Positions 21,104 to 30,002 of a DNA stretch of 64,000 nt are shown piece after piece. The position numbers and the translations under genes were made by a program. The stretch spans positions 1 through 64,000 of the forward strand of contig NZ_LGSI01000003.1 of assembly GCF_001698815.1 (NCBI RefSeq). Reading direction: 5' to 3'. The stretch comes from Pseudomonas syringae. GTDB lineage: Bacteria; Pseudomonadota; Gammaproteobacteria; Pseudomonadales; Pseudomonadaceae. Numbering within the stretch: the stretch's first letter is position 1; the number at the start of each line of letters is the position of its first letter. A model generated the notes under the pieces. It was not told the DNA's origin and searched no databases. It was given only the letters and a program-made list of their open reading frames with translations.

Positions 21104-22747
21104 GTGAGTGAGCTAATTCGCGTACCCGACATCGGCAACGGTGAAGGTGAAGTTATTGAATTGATGGTCAAGGTCGGCGACCGCATCGAAGCCGACCAGA
21201 GCATCCTGACGCTGGAATCGGACAAGGCGAGCATGGAAATCCCTGCTCCCAAGGCTGGCGTCATCAAGGCCATGAAAGTGAAGCTGGGCGATCGTCTGAA
21301 AGAAGGCGACGAACTGTTTGAGCTGGAAGTCGAAGGCGAAGCTGCCGCTGCACCCGCCGAAGCTGCTGCTCCTGCTGCGGCTCCTGCTGAAAAGCCGGCC
21401 GAAGCCGCTGCTGCTCCGGCACCTGCTGCCGCTCCAGCCGCCGCTGCTGCTGAAACCGTCCAGGACATTCATGTTCCGGACATCGGTTCGTCGGGCAAGG
21501 CTAAGATCATCGAACTGATGGTCAAGGTCGGCGACACCATCGCCGCCGATCAATCGCTGATCACCCTGGAATCCGACAAGGCCAGCATGGAGATTCCATC
21601 TCCAGCCGCAGGCGTTGTGGAAGCCATCAGCGTCAAGCTGGACGACGAAGTCGGCACCGGCGACCTGATCCTGAAATTGAAAGTCGCGGGCGCCGCTCCG
21701 GCAGCCGCACCTGCTCCAGCTGCGGCCGCTCCTGCTGCCCCGGCCAAGACAGAAGCTGCTGCTCCGGCTGCTGCACCTGCGCCAAAAGCTGAGGCTGCGG
21801 CTCCTGCTGTACAAGCTCCGGCCAAAGACGGCGCCAAGGTTCACGCTGGTCCAGCGGTTCGTCAGCTGGCTCGCGAGTTCGGCGTCGAGTTGAGCGCAGT
21901 CAGCGCTACCGGCCCACACGGTCGTGTGCTCAAGGAAGACGTGCAGGTTTACGTCAAATCCATGATGCAGAAAGCCAAGGAAGCTCCAGCTGGCGGCGCA
22001 AGCGGCGGCATGGGCATCCAGCCGATTCCGGAAGTCGACTTCAGCCGTTTCGGTGAAATCGAAGAAGTGCCGATGACCCGCCTGATGCAACTGGGCGCAA
22101 CCGGCCTGCACCGCAGCTGGCTGAACATCCCGCACGTCACGCAATTCGATCAGGCCGATATCACCGACCTGGAAGCGTTCCGTGTTGCGCAGAAAGCCGT
22201 AGCCGAGAAGGCTGGCGTCAAGCTGACCATCCTGCCGCTGCTGCTCAAATCCTGCGCCTTCCTGCTCAAGGAGCTGCCAGACTTCAACGCCTCGCTGGCC
22301 CCAAGCGGCAAAGCGATCATCCGCAAGAAGTACGTGAACATCGGCTTCGCCGTGGACACGCCGGAAGGTCTGCTGGTCCCGGTCATCAAGGACGTCGACA
22401 AGAAAAGCCTGCTGCAACTCGCTGCCGAAGCCGCTGTACTGGCTGAGAAAGCCCGCAGCAAGAAACTCTCGGCGAACGAAATGCAAGGCGCCTGCTTCAC
22501 GATTTCCAGCCTCGGTCACATTGGCGGCACCGGCTTCACGCCGATCGTCAATGCGCCTGAAGTGGCAATCCTCGGTGTTTCCAAGGCAACCATACAGCCG
22601 GTCTGGGATGGCAAAGCCTTCCAGCCGAAACTGATGTTGCCGCTGTCGCTGTCCTATGATCACCGCGTGATCAACGGCGCTGCAGCTGCACGCTTTACCA
22701 AGCGCCTGAGCGATCTGTTGGCCGATATCCGCACGATTCTGTTGTAA
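21104..22747 (+). CDS. aceF: Dihydrolipoyl acetyltransferase AceF (pyruvate dehydrogenase E2)
   Basis: 547 residues. Order: lipoyl domain 1 (ESDKASMEIPAPKAG), Ala/Pro-rich linker, lipoyl domain 2 (ESDKASMEIPSPAAG), a second Ala/Pro linker, peripheral-subunit binding domain (AGPAVRQLAREFGVELSAV), and the catalytic acetyltransferase domain with SYDHRVINGAAAARF near the end (the active His is in DHR). The start is a GTG with AAGGAGA upstream. Two lipoyl domains rather than three is normal for Pseudomonas. Confidence 0.97.
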   Translation: MSELIRVPDIGNGEGEVIELMVKVGDRIEADQSILTLESDKASMEIPAPKAGVIKAMKVKLGDRLKEGDELFELEVEGEAAAAPAEAAAPAAAPAEKPAEAAAAPAPAAAPAAAAAETVQDIHVPDIGSSGKAKIIELMVKVGDTIAADQSLITLESDKASMEIPSPAAGVVEAISVKLDDEVGTGDLILKLKVAGAAPAAAPAPAAAAPAAPAKTEAAAPAAAPAPKAEAAAPAVQAPAKDGAKVHAGPAVRQLAREFGVELSAVSATGPHGRVLKEDVQVYVKSMMQKAKEAPAGGASGGMGIQPIPEVDFSRFGEIEEVPMTRLMQLGATGLHRSWLNIPHVTQFDQADITDLEAFRVAQKAVAEKAGVKLTILPLLLKSCAFLLKELPDFNASLAPSGKAIIRKKYVNIGFAVDTPEGLLVPVIKDVDKKSLLQLAAEAAVLAEKARSKKLSANEMQGACFTISSLGHIGGTGFTPIVNAPEVAILGVSKATIQPVWDGKAFQPKLMLPLSLSYDHRVINGAAAARFTKRLSDLLADIRTILL

Positions 22748-22756
22748 GGCAATACC

Positions 22757-22845
22757 GTAGGACCGGCTTTAGCCGGGAGGGCAATATTCCACGCGACACG
22801 TTTGCATGGAATGAACCGACGCCTCCCGGCTGAAGCCGGTCCTAC
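22757..22845. repeat. REP dimer (REPIN) after aceF
   Basis: Inverted arms GTAGGACCGGCTTTAGCCGG and its near-complement in the 'CCGGCTGAAGCCGGTCCTAC' form, separated by about 45 bases: a textbook two-REP unit between the aceF stop and its terminator. Confidence 0.9.
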
Positions 22846-22889
22846 GGAAACGCAACCTGTTTTTTCGAGCTGCCACGCTCGTACCTCAA

Positions 22890-22915
22890 CCCCGCCAATT
22901 GGCGGGGCTTTTTTT
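22890..22915 (+). terminator. Rho-independent terminator of aceEF
   Basis: Perfect seven-base-pair stem CCCCGCC/GGCGGGG with an AATT loop, followed by C and seven T residues. It lies 140 bp after the aceF stop, beyond the REP dimer. Confidence 0.93.
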
Positions 22916-23161
22916 GCCTGGAGTTTGTAACGTTTCTGATAATAAACTTGGATATTTGTGTCCGAAATAACACAAATACGTTGATTTGGAGCAATCTGAC
23001 CAGCTGCATTTAAGAAGAGTGTTAATCAGCCGAAACATTTATAGCACTAAGCCATACAGCCGGCTTGTCAGCCCGCGCTGCATGATGCAACCTTGCCATA
23101 CGCGACAATTCAAAAGGGCCAGGGTCCGTGCGCGATCAGTATTACGGAAGCGAGTTTCTTC

Positions 23162-25855
23162 ATGAAGAGCCAACCTGATGCTGCCGGTAGATCGGTGGTC
23201 GAGGTAGTGACGCAGTTGCCTGTGCCATCGCGGCTCGGCATGCTGCGTTTCGAAAGGCTCAATGAAGCCAATTGGGCGTTGCTGTACCTCGATCCGAACT
23301 GCGAAAAACAGCTCGGTCTGGCAGCTATGGATCTGTGCGCCTTGGTGGGATCGCCTTACGCCAGCCTGATGGAGCCTGAAACCCGCTATCAACTGCACGA
23401 CGCCATTCAACAACAGCTGTCTGACACGCCGCATTACTTGGTGCGTTACACGCTGCACACCTCTCGCGGGCCGTTGGGTCTGATCGAGATTGGCGAAGGC
23501 TACAAGCAGCACAACCGCCATTTGTTGCGTGGTTACCTGATGGTACTGGGCGATGTGTCGCTGGACAGTGAAGCTGTTTCGGCACCCGATCTGGAAACCC
23601 AGAATTCCCAGCTACAGATTGCCTTGCAACTCAACCAGCACGCCCAACAGGAACAACTCGCGCACCTGGAGCGCGTCCGCGCCCAGCAGGGTTTGATCCT
23701 GCACCTGGCACGCCATCGTTACAGCTCCGCCAACTCATTGCTGGAAGCAGCGCAGCTGATTACCAAAAGCGCCTGCGAAATCTATGACATTGCTTGCGCG
23801 AGCATCTGGAATCTCAACGACAAGTGCCTTGAGCCGATCGCCGAATTCCGCAAGGCCACGGGTGAATACCGGCTGCCGAATGTCATCGATGCCAGCCCAT
23901 ATCCGAGTTATCTGGAAGCCTTGCACAACAGCCGGGCCATCGACGCCAATGACGTCCAGCACGATCCCCGCACTCGGGAAATGGCTGCCAACCTCAAGCC
24001 GCGTGACATCAGCGCCATTCTCGACGCCAGCATTCGCATCGACGGGCAAGTGGTGGGCGTGCTGTGCCTGGAGCAGATCGGTACGCCGCGCCCCTGGCAG
24101 TCCGATGAAATCGCGTTTGCCGGCGAATTGGCCGACCAGTTCGCCCAGGTCATCAACAATCACAACCGGCGCGCCGCCACCAGCGCGCTGCATCTGTTCC
24201 AGCGCGCGGTCGAGCAAAGCGCCAGTGCGTTTCTGCTGGTCAACTGCGACGGCGTGGTCGAATACGTCAACCCAAGCTTTACGGCCATCACCCAATACAC
24301 CACCGAAGAGGTTCACGGACAAAAACTGTCCGAACTGCCTGCGCTGGAAAACCTCAACGGATTGCTGCAGGACGCTAACTCTGGCCTGGCCAAAAGCAAC
24401 AGCTGGCAGGGTGAATTCAAGAGCCGGCGCAAAAACCTGGAACCGTATTGGGGTCAGCTGTCGATCTCCAAGGTTTACGGCGACGACCGCGAGCTGACGC
24501 ATTACATCGGCATTTACGAAGACGTCACCCAGAACAAACTGGCCCAGCAGCGCATCGAGCGCCTGGCCTACACCGACAACCTGACCAACCTGGGCAACCG
24601 TCCGGCGTTCATTCGCAACCTGGACGAACGTTTCGCCCGGGACAGCGACACGCCGATGAGCCTGCTGCTGGTGGACATCGACAACTTCAAACGCATCAAC
24701 GACAGCCTCGGCCACCAGACCGGCGACAAGTTGCTGATCAGCCTCGCGCGCCGCCTGCGCAACACGCTTAACGCCAGCGACATCCTGGCCCGTTTCGCCA
24801 GTAACGAATTTGCCGTACTGCTTGATGATGCAAGCATGGAAGCCGGTCAGATGGTCGCCACTCAGGTTCTGGCGACGCTGGACAAACCGATGTTCGTCGA
24901 CAACCAGCTGATCAGCGTGACGGGATCGGTGGGCCTGGCTTGTGCGCCGCTGCATGGCCGCGACCCGCAAACACTGATGAAGAACGCCGGGCTGGCGCTG
25001 CACAAGGCCAAAGCCAATGGTAAACATCAGGTTCAGGTCTTCACCGAAGCATTGAACGCCGAGGCCAGCTACAAACTGTTCGTCGAAAACAACCTGCGCC
25101 GCGCTCTGACCCAGAACGAGCTGGAAGTGTTTTACCAGCCCAAGCTGTGCCTGAGCAGCGGTCGCCTGCTGGGCATGGAAGCGTTGCTGCGCTGGAACCA
25201 TCCGGAAAAAGGCATGATCCGCCCGGACCAGTTCATCAGCGTTGCCGAAGAAACCGGCTTGATCATCCCGATCGGCAAATGGGTTGCCCGCCAGTCGTGC
25301 CGCATGAGCAAAGCCCTGACCGCCGCCGGTTTCGGCAACCTGCAAGTGGCGATCAACGTCTCGCCCAAGCAGTTCGCCGACCCGGAACTGGTCAGCTCGA
25401 TTGCCGCGATCCTCAAGGAAGAACAGCTCGACGCTTCATTGCTGGAACTGGAATTGACCGAAGGCCTGCTGCTGGAGGCCACCGAAGACACGCGCCAACA
25501 GCTCGATTCCCTGAAAAAAATGGGCCTGTCGCTGGCCATGGATGACTTCGGTACCGGCTACTCGTCTTTCAGTTACCTGAAGAAATTCCCTATCGATGTG
25601 ATCAAAATCGACCGCAGCTTCATCCGCGACATTCCGGATGATCAGGACGACATGGAAATCACCTCGGCAGTGATTGCCATGGCGCACAACCTCAAGCTGA
25701 AAGTTGTGGCCGAAGGCATCGAAACCGCCGCGCAACTGACCTTCCTGCGCCGCCATCGCTGCGATGTGGGCCAAGGCTATCTCTTCGACCGTCCGATCCC
25801 CGGCGAAGAGCTGATCGCAAAACTGCGCCGCTATCCGCGCGGACCGCTGGCCTGA
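23162..25855 (+). CDS. dipA: c-di-GMP phosphodiesterase DipA (GAF-PAS-degenerate GGDEF-EAL)
   Basis: 897 residues. By position between aceF and msrA and by domain layout this matches P. aeruginosa DipA (PA5017), needed for biofilm dispersal. Order: a poorly defined N-terminal sensor, a GAF domain at about 180-345, a PAS domain at about 345-465, GGDEF and EAL. The GGDEF signature is degraded to A-S-N-E-F (546-550), so cyclase activity is unlikely. The EAL domain looks complete: E673 of EAL, the metal-site Asn in INVSPKQF, ELTEGLL and DDFGTGYSS. The start at 23162 (MKSQPDAAG) gives the expected length; an in-frame ATG at 23093 would add 23 residues. Confidence 0.9.
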   Translation: MKSQPDAAGRSVVEVVTQLPVPSRLGMLRFERLNEANWALLYLDPNCEKQLGLAAMDLCALVGSPYASLMEPETRYQLHDAIQQQLSDTPHYLVRYTLHTSRGPLGLIEIGEGYKQHNRHLLRGYLMVLGDVSLDSEAVSAPDLETQNSQLQIALQLNQHAQQEQLAHLERVRAQQGLILHLARHRYSSANSLLEAAQLITKSACEIYDIACASIWNLNDKCLEPIAEFRKATGEYRLPNVIDASPYPSYLEALHNSRAIDANDVQHDPRTREMAANLKPRDISAILDASIRIDGQVVGVLCLEQIGTPRPWQSDEIAFAGELADQFAQVINNHNRRAATSALHLFQRAVEQSASAFLLVNCDGVVEYVNPSFTAITQYTTEEVHGQKLSELPALENLNGLLQDANSGLAKSNSWQGEFKSRRKNLEPYWGQLSISKVYGDDRELTHYIGIYEDVTQNKLAQQRIERLAYTDNLTNLGNRPAFIRNLDERFARDSDTPMSLLLVDIDNFKRINDSLGHQTGDKLLISLARRLRNTLNASDILARFASNEFAVLLDDASMEAGQMVATQVLATLDKPMFVDNQLISVTGSVGLACAPLHGRDPQTLMKNAGLALHKAKANGKHQVQVFTEALNAEASYKLFVENNLRRALTQNELEVFYQPKLCLSSGRLLGMEALLRWNHPEKGMIRPDQFISVAEETGLIIPIGKWVARQSCRMSKALTAAGFGNLQVAINVSPKQFADPELVSSIAAILKEEQLDASLLELELTEGLLLEATEDTRQQLDSLKKMGLSLAMDDFGTGYSSFSYLKKFPIDVIKIDRSFIRDIPDDQDDMEITSAVIAMAHNLKLKVVAEGIETAAQLTFLRRHRCDVGQGYLFDRPIPGEELIAKLRRYPRGPLA

Positions 25856-25929
25856 CAAGTCCTTCCCTGTTCCCGGATGTTTCGGGCACACTAGCCGCAG
25901 CCTACGACTCCACATTCAACTTCAGACTC

Positions 25930-26020
25930 GTTGGAGCGAGGCTTGCTCGCGAAGAGGCCGGTACATCCGGAACACTTTCGAACCTGCAATATCGCCTTCG
26001 CGGGCAAGCCTCGCTCCAAC
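25930..26020. repeat. REP dimer, GTTGGAGCGAGG family
   Basis: Inverted arms GTTGGAGCGAGGCTTGC and its complement, each extended by CGCGAA/TTCGCG, with a spacer of about 45 bases. Located between dipA and msrA. Confidence 0.9.
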
Positions 26021-26061
26021 AGAACCCGTCCTGACCACCCCCTACCAAGAGGAAAAGGTTC

Positions 26062-26727
26062 ATGGCTCTGCGCTCGGAAATTCTTGTGAACAAAAACGTA
26101 CTCCCAACCGCTGACCAGGCGTTGCCCGGTCGCGAAACCCCTATTTCGGTTCCTGAGCACCACTTCGTCAACGGCAATCCATTGCTGGGTCCGTTTCCTG
26201 GCAGCGTGGAATTCGCGATCTTCGGTCTCGGCTGCTTCTGGGGCGCCGAACGGCTGCTGTGGCAGCAAGAAGGCGTGTTCAGCACCGCGGTCGGTTACGC
26301 GGGCGGCATGACGCCGAACCCGACTTACGAAGAAGTCTGCTCAGGCCTGACCGGGCACAGCGAAGTGGTTCTGGTGGTCTACGAGCCGGAAACAATCAGC
26401 TACGAGCAACTGCTCAAACTGTTCTGGGAAGCGCATAACCCGACTCAGGGCATGCGTCAGGGCAACGACATTGGCACCCAATACCGCTCGGTCATCTACT
26501 GCACCAAACAGGACCAGCTCGCTGCCGCCAAAGCCAGCGAAGCCGCATTCCAGGCTGAACTGAACAAAGCCGGCCTGGGCTCGATCACCACCGAAATCGA
26601 CGAAGCGCCGACCTTCTTCTACGCCGAGGCGTACCACCAGCAATACCTAGCCAAAAATCCTCAGGGCTATTGCGGCATTGGTGGCACCGGCGTGTGCATG
26701 CCACCGAGTCTTGCGAACAACTCGTAA
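26062..26727 (+). CDS. msrA: Peptide methionine (S)-S-oxide reductase MsrA
   Basis: 221 residues. Repairs oxidised methionine in proteins. The catalytic motif GCFWG has Cys58, and the C-terminal [14 protein letters not shown] carries the resolving cysteines. An N-terminal extension of about 50 residues precedes the core, as is common in Pseudomonas and E. coli MsrA. The ATG follows AAGAGGAAAAGG. Monocistronic in this context, flanked by REP sequences on both sides. Confidence 0.95.
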   Translation: MALRSEILVNKNVLPTADQALPGRETPISVPEHHFVNGNPLLGPFPGSVEFAIFGLGCFWGAERLLWQQEGVFSTAVGYAGGMTPNPTYEEVCSGLTGHSEVVLVVYEPETISYEQLLKLFWEAHNPTQGMRQGNDIGTQYRSVIYCTKQDQLAAAKASEAAFQAELNKAGLGSITTEIDEAPTFFYAEAYHQQYLAKNPQGYCGIGGTGVCMPPSLANNS

Positions 26728-26752
26728 AATCGCGCGCAAGGGTACCACTACC

Positions 26753-26928
26753 GTAGGAGCGGCTTCAGCCGCGAGCAGCGTCCACCGCCAGGTTATGCGC
26801 GGGTGCAAATGACGCCCTCCCGGCTAAAGCCAGTCCTACGGGCACCACTACCGTAGGAGTGGCTTCAGCCGCGAGCAGCGTTCGCCGCCGAGATATATGC
26901 CGTTGCAAATGGCTAAAGCCGATCCTGC
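26753..26928. repeat. Two REP units upstream of the RAYT gene
   Basis: Two consecutive units, at 26753-26839 and 26853-26928. Each starts GTAGGAG(C/T)GGCTTCAGCCGCGAGCAGCG. The first ends in CCGGCTAAAGCCAGTCCTAC, and its spacer contains GTTATGCGCGGGTG, the same spacer found in the array downstream of the transposase. Confidence 0.9.
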
Positions 26929-27041
26929 GGCCGATCCATGGCGTTCAAGGCCCACCAGCAATTTTTCGACAACCATTCGGGATGTTTGTGTAATTTGCCC
27001 CTTCTATTGTTTCCTTCTCAATCAAGAAAGGGAGCAATGGA

Positions 27042-27500
27042 ATGCAAAACCAGGAACGCGGCCGCCTTCTTCGCGTCGGCCGATTCTCCATGCCAGGGCA
27101 CGCCTATCTCGTCACCTGTGTCGTAAAGGATCGCCAACCCGTATTTAAGGATTTTCATCTCGGCCGCAGTGTAGTCCGCGAAATGAGGTGCCTACACGAC
27201 TCTGGGGTGGTGAATTCGCTGGCTTGGGTGGTGATGCCCGATCATCTGCATTGGTTGTTTGAATTGCGCTCAGGGTCACTGGCCACGCTTATGCAATTAC
27301 TAAAAGGCCGCAGCGCCTACAGGATCAACAAGGCGTTCGGTAGCAAAACAATTGAATGGCAGAAAGGTTATTACGACCACGCGGTCAGGGCTGAAAAAGA
27401 CCTTGAGGTGATGGCGCGCTATGTTATTGCCAACCCAATACGTGCCGGACTGGTTACATGTGAGGGTGAATACCCACTGTGGGATTCGGTGTGGACGTAG
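27042..27500 (+). CDS. REP-associated tyrosine transposase (RAYT)
   Basis: 152 residues, Y1 (HUH) nuclease family related to the IS200/IS605 TnpA. The metal-binding HUH pair is H68-L-H70 in MPDHLHWLF, and the nucleophile is Tyr127 in YVIANPIRAGLV. WQKGYYDHAVR is also typical of RAYTs. Such single-copy domesticated transposases are thought to mobilise REP sequences of their own family. Here the gene sits directly between REP units whose arms match each other, as expected for a RAYT and its cognate REPs. AAGGGAG lies seven bases before the ATG. No frameshift or stop, so it looks functional. Confidence 0.93.
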   Translation: MQNQERGRLLRVGRFSMPGHAYLVTCVVKDRQPVFKDFHLGRSVVREMRCLHDSGVVNSLAWVVMPDHLHWLFELRSGSLATLMQLLKGRSAYRINKAFGSKTIEWQKGYYDHAVRAEKDLEVMARYVIANPIRAGLVTCEGEYPLWDSVWT

Positions 27501-27520
27501 GCGTCAGCAGCCGCCATCTC

Positions 27521-27962
27521 GTAGGAGCGGCTTCAGCCGCGAGCAGCGTCCACCGCCAGGTTATGCGCGGGTGCAAATGACGCCCTCCCTGCTAAAGCCG
27601 GTCCTACGGGCACCACTACCCCGCGTTCGCCGCAAGTTATGCGCGGGTGCGAATGACGCCCTCCCGGCTAAAGCCAGTCCTACGGGCACCACTACCCCGC
27701 GTTCGCCGCAAGTTATGCGCGGGTGCGAATGACGCCCTCCCGGCTAAAGCCGGTCCTACGGGCACCACTACCCCGCGTCCACCGCCAGGTTATGCGCGGG
27801 TGCGAATGACGCCCTCCCGGCTAAAGCCAGTCCTACGGGCACCACTACCCCGCGTCCACCGCCAGGTTATGCGCGGGTGCGAATGACGCCCTCCCGGCTA
27901 AAGCCGGTCCTACGGGCACCACTACCGTAGGAGTGGCTTCAGCCGCGAGCAGCGTTCGCCGC
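27521..27962. repeat. Tandem array of five 76-77 bp REP-derived units
   Basis: The marker GTTATGCGCGGGTG recurs at 27560, 27636, 27712, 27789 and 27866, giving periods of 76, 76, 77 and 77 bp. Each unit has the marker, AATGACGCCCTCCC, a REP arm GGCTAAAGCC(A/G)GTCCTAC and the link GGGCACCACTACC. Outer ends are GTAGGAG(C/T)GGCTTCAGCCGCGAGCAGCG at both sides. Minor variants (GTTCGCCGCAAG versus GTCCACCGCCAGG; CCAGTCC versus CCGGTCC) distinguish the copies. The small open frames crossing the array are not genes. Confidence 0.93.
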
Positions 27963-27978
27963 ATAATAAAGGGTGCCA

Positions 27979-28815
27979 TCACTCCGCAATCAACCAATCC
28001 ATCTTCCAGTCGCCCTTGGTCTGCCCGAGTTTTTTGGCCAGATATGGCATCAATTCGCGCAGTTCTTCTTCCAGGCCCCATGGCGGGTTGGCGATGACCA
28101 GGCCTGAGCCGTTGAGGCTCGCTGGCGTGTCCAGCGGGTGCACGTACAGCTCAACGCGCAGTAGCTTCGGCGCGCCGGTTTCAGCCAGGTCCTGATAGAA
28201 ACGCTTGAGCAACCGTTGATCCTTGATCGGATACCAGATCGTCGCGACAGTCTGGCGCATGCGGCTGATGGTCTCCTTCAAGGCCACGGCGCAGCGTTTC
28301 ATCTCATCAAGCTGCTCGAACGGTGGATCGATCAGCAACACAGCGCGTTTTTCCGCAACCGGCAGCAAGGCGCGCGGCACATGCCAGCCTTCGCCCAGAT
28401 GCACCGCCACACGACGGTCGCCGCGCATGTTTTCCTTGAGCAAACGCCCGTCTTCCGGGTGTTTCTCGTTAAGCAGGATACGGTCGCGCTCGCGGGTCGA
28501 ACGGCGGGCGATTTCCGGGGAGCCGGGGTAATAACGCAGCTCGCCGTCAGGGTTCATGTCATGCAGTAGCTGCATGTAATCCGCCGCCATCGCAGGCAGG
28601 TCCGGCGCATCCCACAGGCGGGCGATGCCTTCGAGGTATTCGCCGGTGCGACTGGCCTGATCACCCTTGAGGTCATACAAACCCAGCCCCGCGTGGCTGT
28701 CGATATAGGCGAACGGCTGCTCCTTGCGCGCCATCAAGGCAAACAAGCGAGTCAGGACAAGGTGTTTGAACACATCGGCGTGGTTGCCGGCGTGGAAGGC
28801 GTGACGGTAATTCAT
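27979..28815 (-). CDS. rlmJ: 23S rRNA (adenine2030-N6)-methyltransferase RlmJ
   Basis: 278 residues, close to the 280 of E. coli RlmJ (YhiR). Starts MNYRHAFHAGNHADVFKHLVL, the family hallmark. The amino-methyltransferase catalytic motif is DPPFE (LLIDPPFEQLDEM). The ATG at 28815 has an AGGAG six bases upstream. The reading frame continues upstream, but that part lacks similarity and ignores the good ribosome binding site. Stand-alone gene. Confidence 0.95.
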   Translation of the reverse strand: MNYRHAFHAGNHADVFKHLVLTRLFALMARKEQPFAYIDSHAGLGLYDLKGDQASRTGEYLEGIARLWDAPDLPAMAADYMQLLHDMNPDGELRYYPGSPEIARRSTRERDRILLNEKHPEDGRLLKENMRGDRRVAVHLGEGWHVPRALLPVAEKRAVLLIDPPFEQLDEMKRCAVALKETISRMRQTVATIWYPIKDQRLLKRFYQDLAETGAPKLLRVELYVHPLDTPASLNGSGLVIANPPWGLEEELRELMPYLAKKLGQTKGDWKMDWLIAE

Positions 28816-29147
28816 GGCAACTCCTGGAAGGCAGCGGAGTTTAGCAAATCGAGTGGGGATTATCAGATCGCCGCCACACAGCAGGAGCCAGCCGGTCATT
28901 TTTCGGGCAAAAAAATACCCGGCAAAGCCGTCGCAAAAACCGGGGCTGAAGATACCGCGCAGCCAAGAGGGTGACCAAACCATTGGCCGCGCATTCGAGC
29001 CAGGCAAGTTTGACCTGTCGCCCGGCAGCGGAGTTGCCCGAAAACGACATGCTCGTAGGCGCCCCAGACATTGCTGCCCCCGCCCCTTGCCGACAACCGC
29101 GAGCACCACCAGAATCAGACCCTACCTCACAAAAAGGAGCGCACGGG
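28816..29147. other. Intergenic region between divergent rlmJ and small gene
   Basis: 332 bp without a convincing gene. It must hold promoters for both divergent genes. I see no clear operator, repeat or terminator; overlapping frames on both strands look like noise. Confidence 0.5.
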
Positions 29148-29408
29148 ATGATGCATGCAGACTTGATTGACCAGGAAGATTTGATCAGCCAGCTCAGAGC
29201 AATCGGCTTCGAAATGCCTTCCGGCGCTACTGCCGAACAGGCCTGCTCCCAAGCCGTCTGCGGCCTGACCGAAGAACGCGCCACCGCTCTGCGCCGCCTG
29301 GTAGAACAAATGCTCACCGGCAGCGCGACGATCTTGCCAGCCGTGCGCCAGGCGATAGATAAGCAGCTGTTGCCCGCGCTGGCGGTTTATAAGAAGAATC
29401 ACGGGTAA
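29148..29408 (+). CDS. Small conserved-looking protein of unknown function
   Basis: 86 residues (MMHADLIDQEDLISQL...), rich in Ala, Leu, Gln and Glu and probably all helical. AGGAG lies eight bases before the ATG, which supports a real gene; a second ATG follows immediately. No signal peptide or membrane segment and no motif I recognise. The stop is 10 bases before the acetyltransferase start, so the two are probably cotranscribed. Confidence 0.7.
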   Translation: MMHADLIDQEDLISQLRAIGFEMPSGATAEQACSQAVCGLTEERATALRRLVEQMLTGSATILPAVRQAIDKQLLPALAVYKKNHG

Positions 29409-29418
29409 TTTACGTTTT

Positions 29419-29865
29419 ATGATCCGAATCGAACATTGCCAATCCGTCACCCAACCGGGTTGGCTGGAGTTGCGGCAAGCGCTCTGGCCGGGAAGCTCCA
29501 GACAGGCTCATGCTGACGAAGTCAGCGATTTGCTCGCAGACCGGCAGCGCTACATAAACCTGATCGCCTATTCAGAGTCGGGAACTCCGGCAGGCCTGGC
29601 CGAGGCATCGCTGCGCACTGGCTATGTCAATGGCACTGAAAGCTCACCGGTCGTTTTTCTGGAAGGGATTTATGTAACCCCGGAATGTCGGCGGCAGCAC
29701 ATTGCCGGACAACTCATTGATGTTGTCGCTCAATGGGGACGAAGCCATGGCTGTACCGAGATGGCCTCCGACACCGACCTGAACAACCTGTTGAGTCAAG
29801 ATATGCACAAGGCGCTCGGTTTTGCAGAGACCGAGCGCGTGGTGTTTTTCAAACGGGGTCTCTGA
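29419..29865 (+). CDS. AAC(6')-type aminoglycoside 6'-N-acetyltransferase
   Basis: 148 residues, GNAT fold. The pattern of conserved motifs is that of the chromosomal AAC(6')-I group: WLELRQALWP near the N-terminus, AEASLRTGYVNGTESSPVVFLEGI, the acetyl-CoA loop RRQHIAGQLI, EMASDTDLNNLLSQDMHKALGF and ETERVVFFK. It would acetylate the 6'-amino group of aminoglycosides, or an unknown native substrate. No integron or transposon is nearby and its context is chromosomal, so it is probably intrinsic. Its resistance spectrum cannot be read from sequence. Confidence 0.87.
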   Translation: MIRIEHCQSVTQPGWLELRQALWPGSSRQAHADEVSDLLADRQRYINLIAYSESGTPAGLAEASLRTGYVNGTESSPVVFLEGIYVTPECRRQHIAGQLIDVVAQWGRSHGCTEMASDTDLNNLLSQDMHKALGFAETERVVFFKRGL

Positions 29866-29893
29866 CACTCCCCCGAGGAATGACGCAGTATTC

Positions 29894-29984
29894 GTTGGAG
29901 CGAGGCTTGCCCGCGAAGAGGCCAGTACATCCTCCGAAGCTCCAAACCAGAAACGAAGCCTTCGCGGGCAAGCCTCGCTCCAAC
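29894..29984. repeat. REP dimer, GTTGGAGCGAGG family
   Basis: Arms GTTGGAGCGAGGCTTGCCCG and its complement around a 45-base spacer, between the convergent acetyltransferase and gbdR genes. Confidence 0.9.
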
Positions 29985-30002
29985 GAGCTCTGGCCATTCG
30001 AC

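Noticed and set aside
21113..22663. 516-codon minus-strand open frame
   Set aside because: Antisense to aceF; low-complexity Ser/Arg-rich product mirrors the Ala/Pro linkers.
23735..25345. 536-codon minus-strand open frame
   Set aside because: Antisense to dipA, no motif, and dipA motifs are unambiguous.
27421..27886. Short plus-strand frames of 79-103 codons
   Set aside because: They translate the tandem REP array and are themselves internally repetitive; no start signals.
27521..27962. CRISPR-like regular repeat
   Set aside because: The whole 76-77 bp unit is repeated, with no unique spacers and no cas genes; it is REP-derived.
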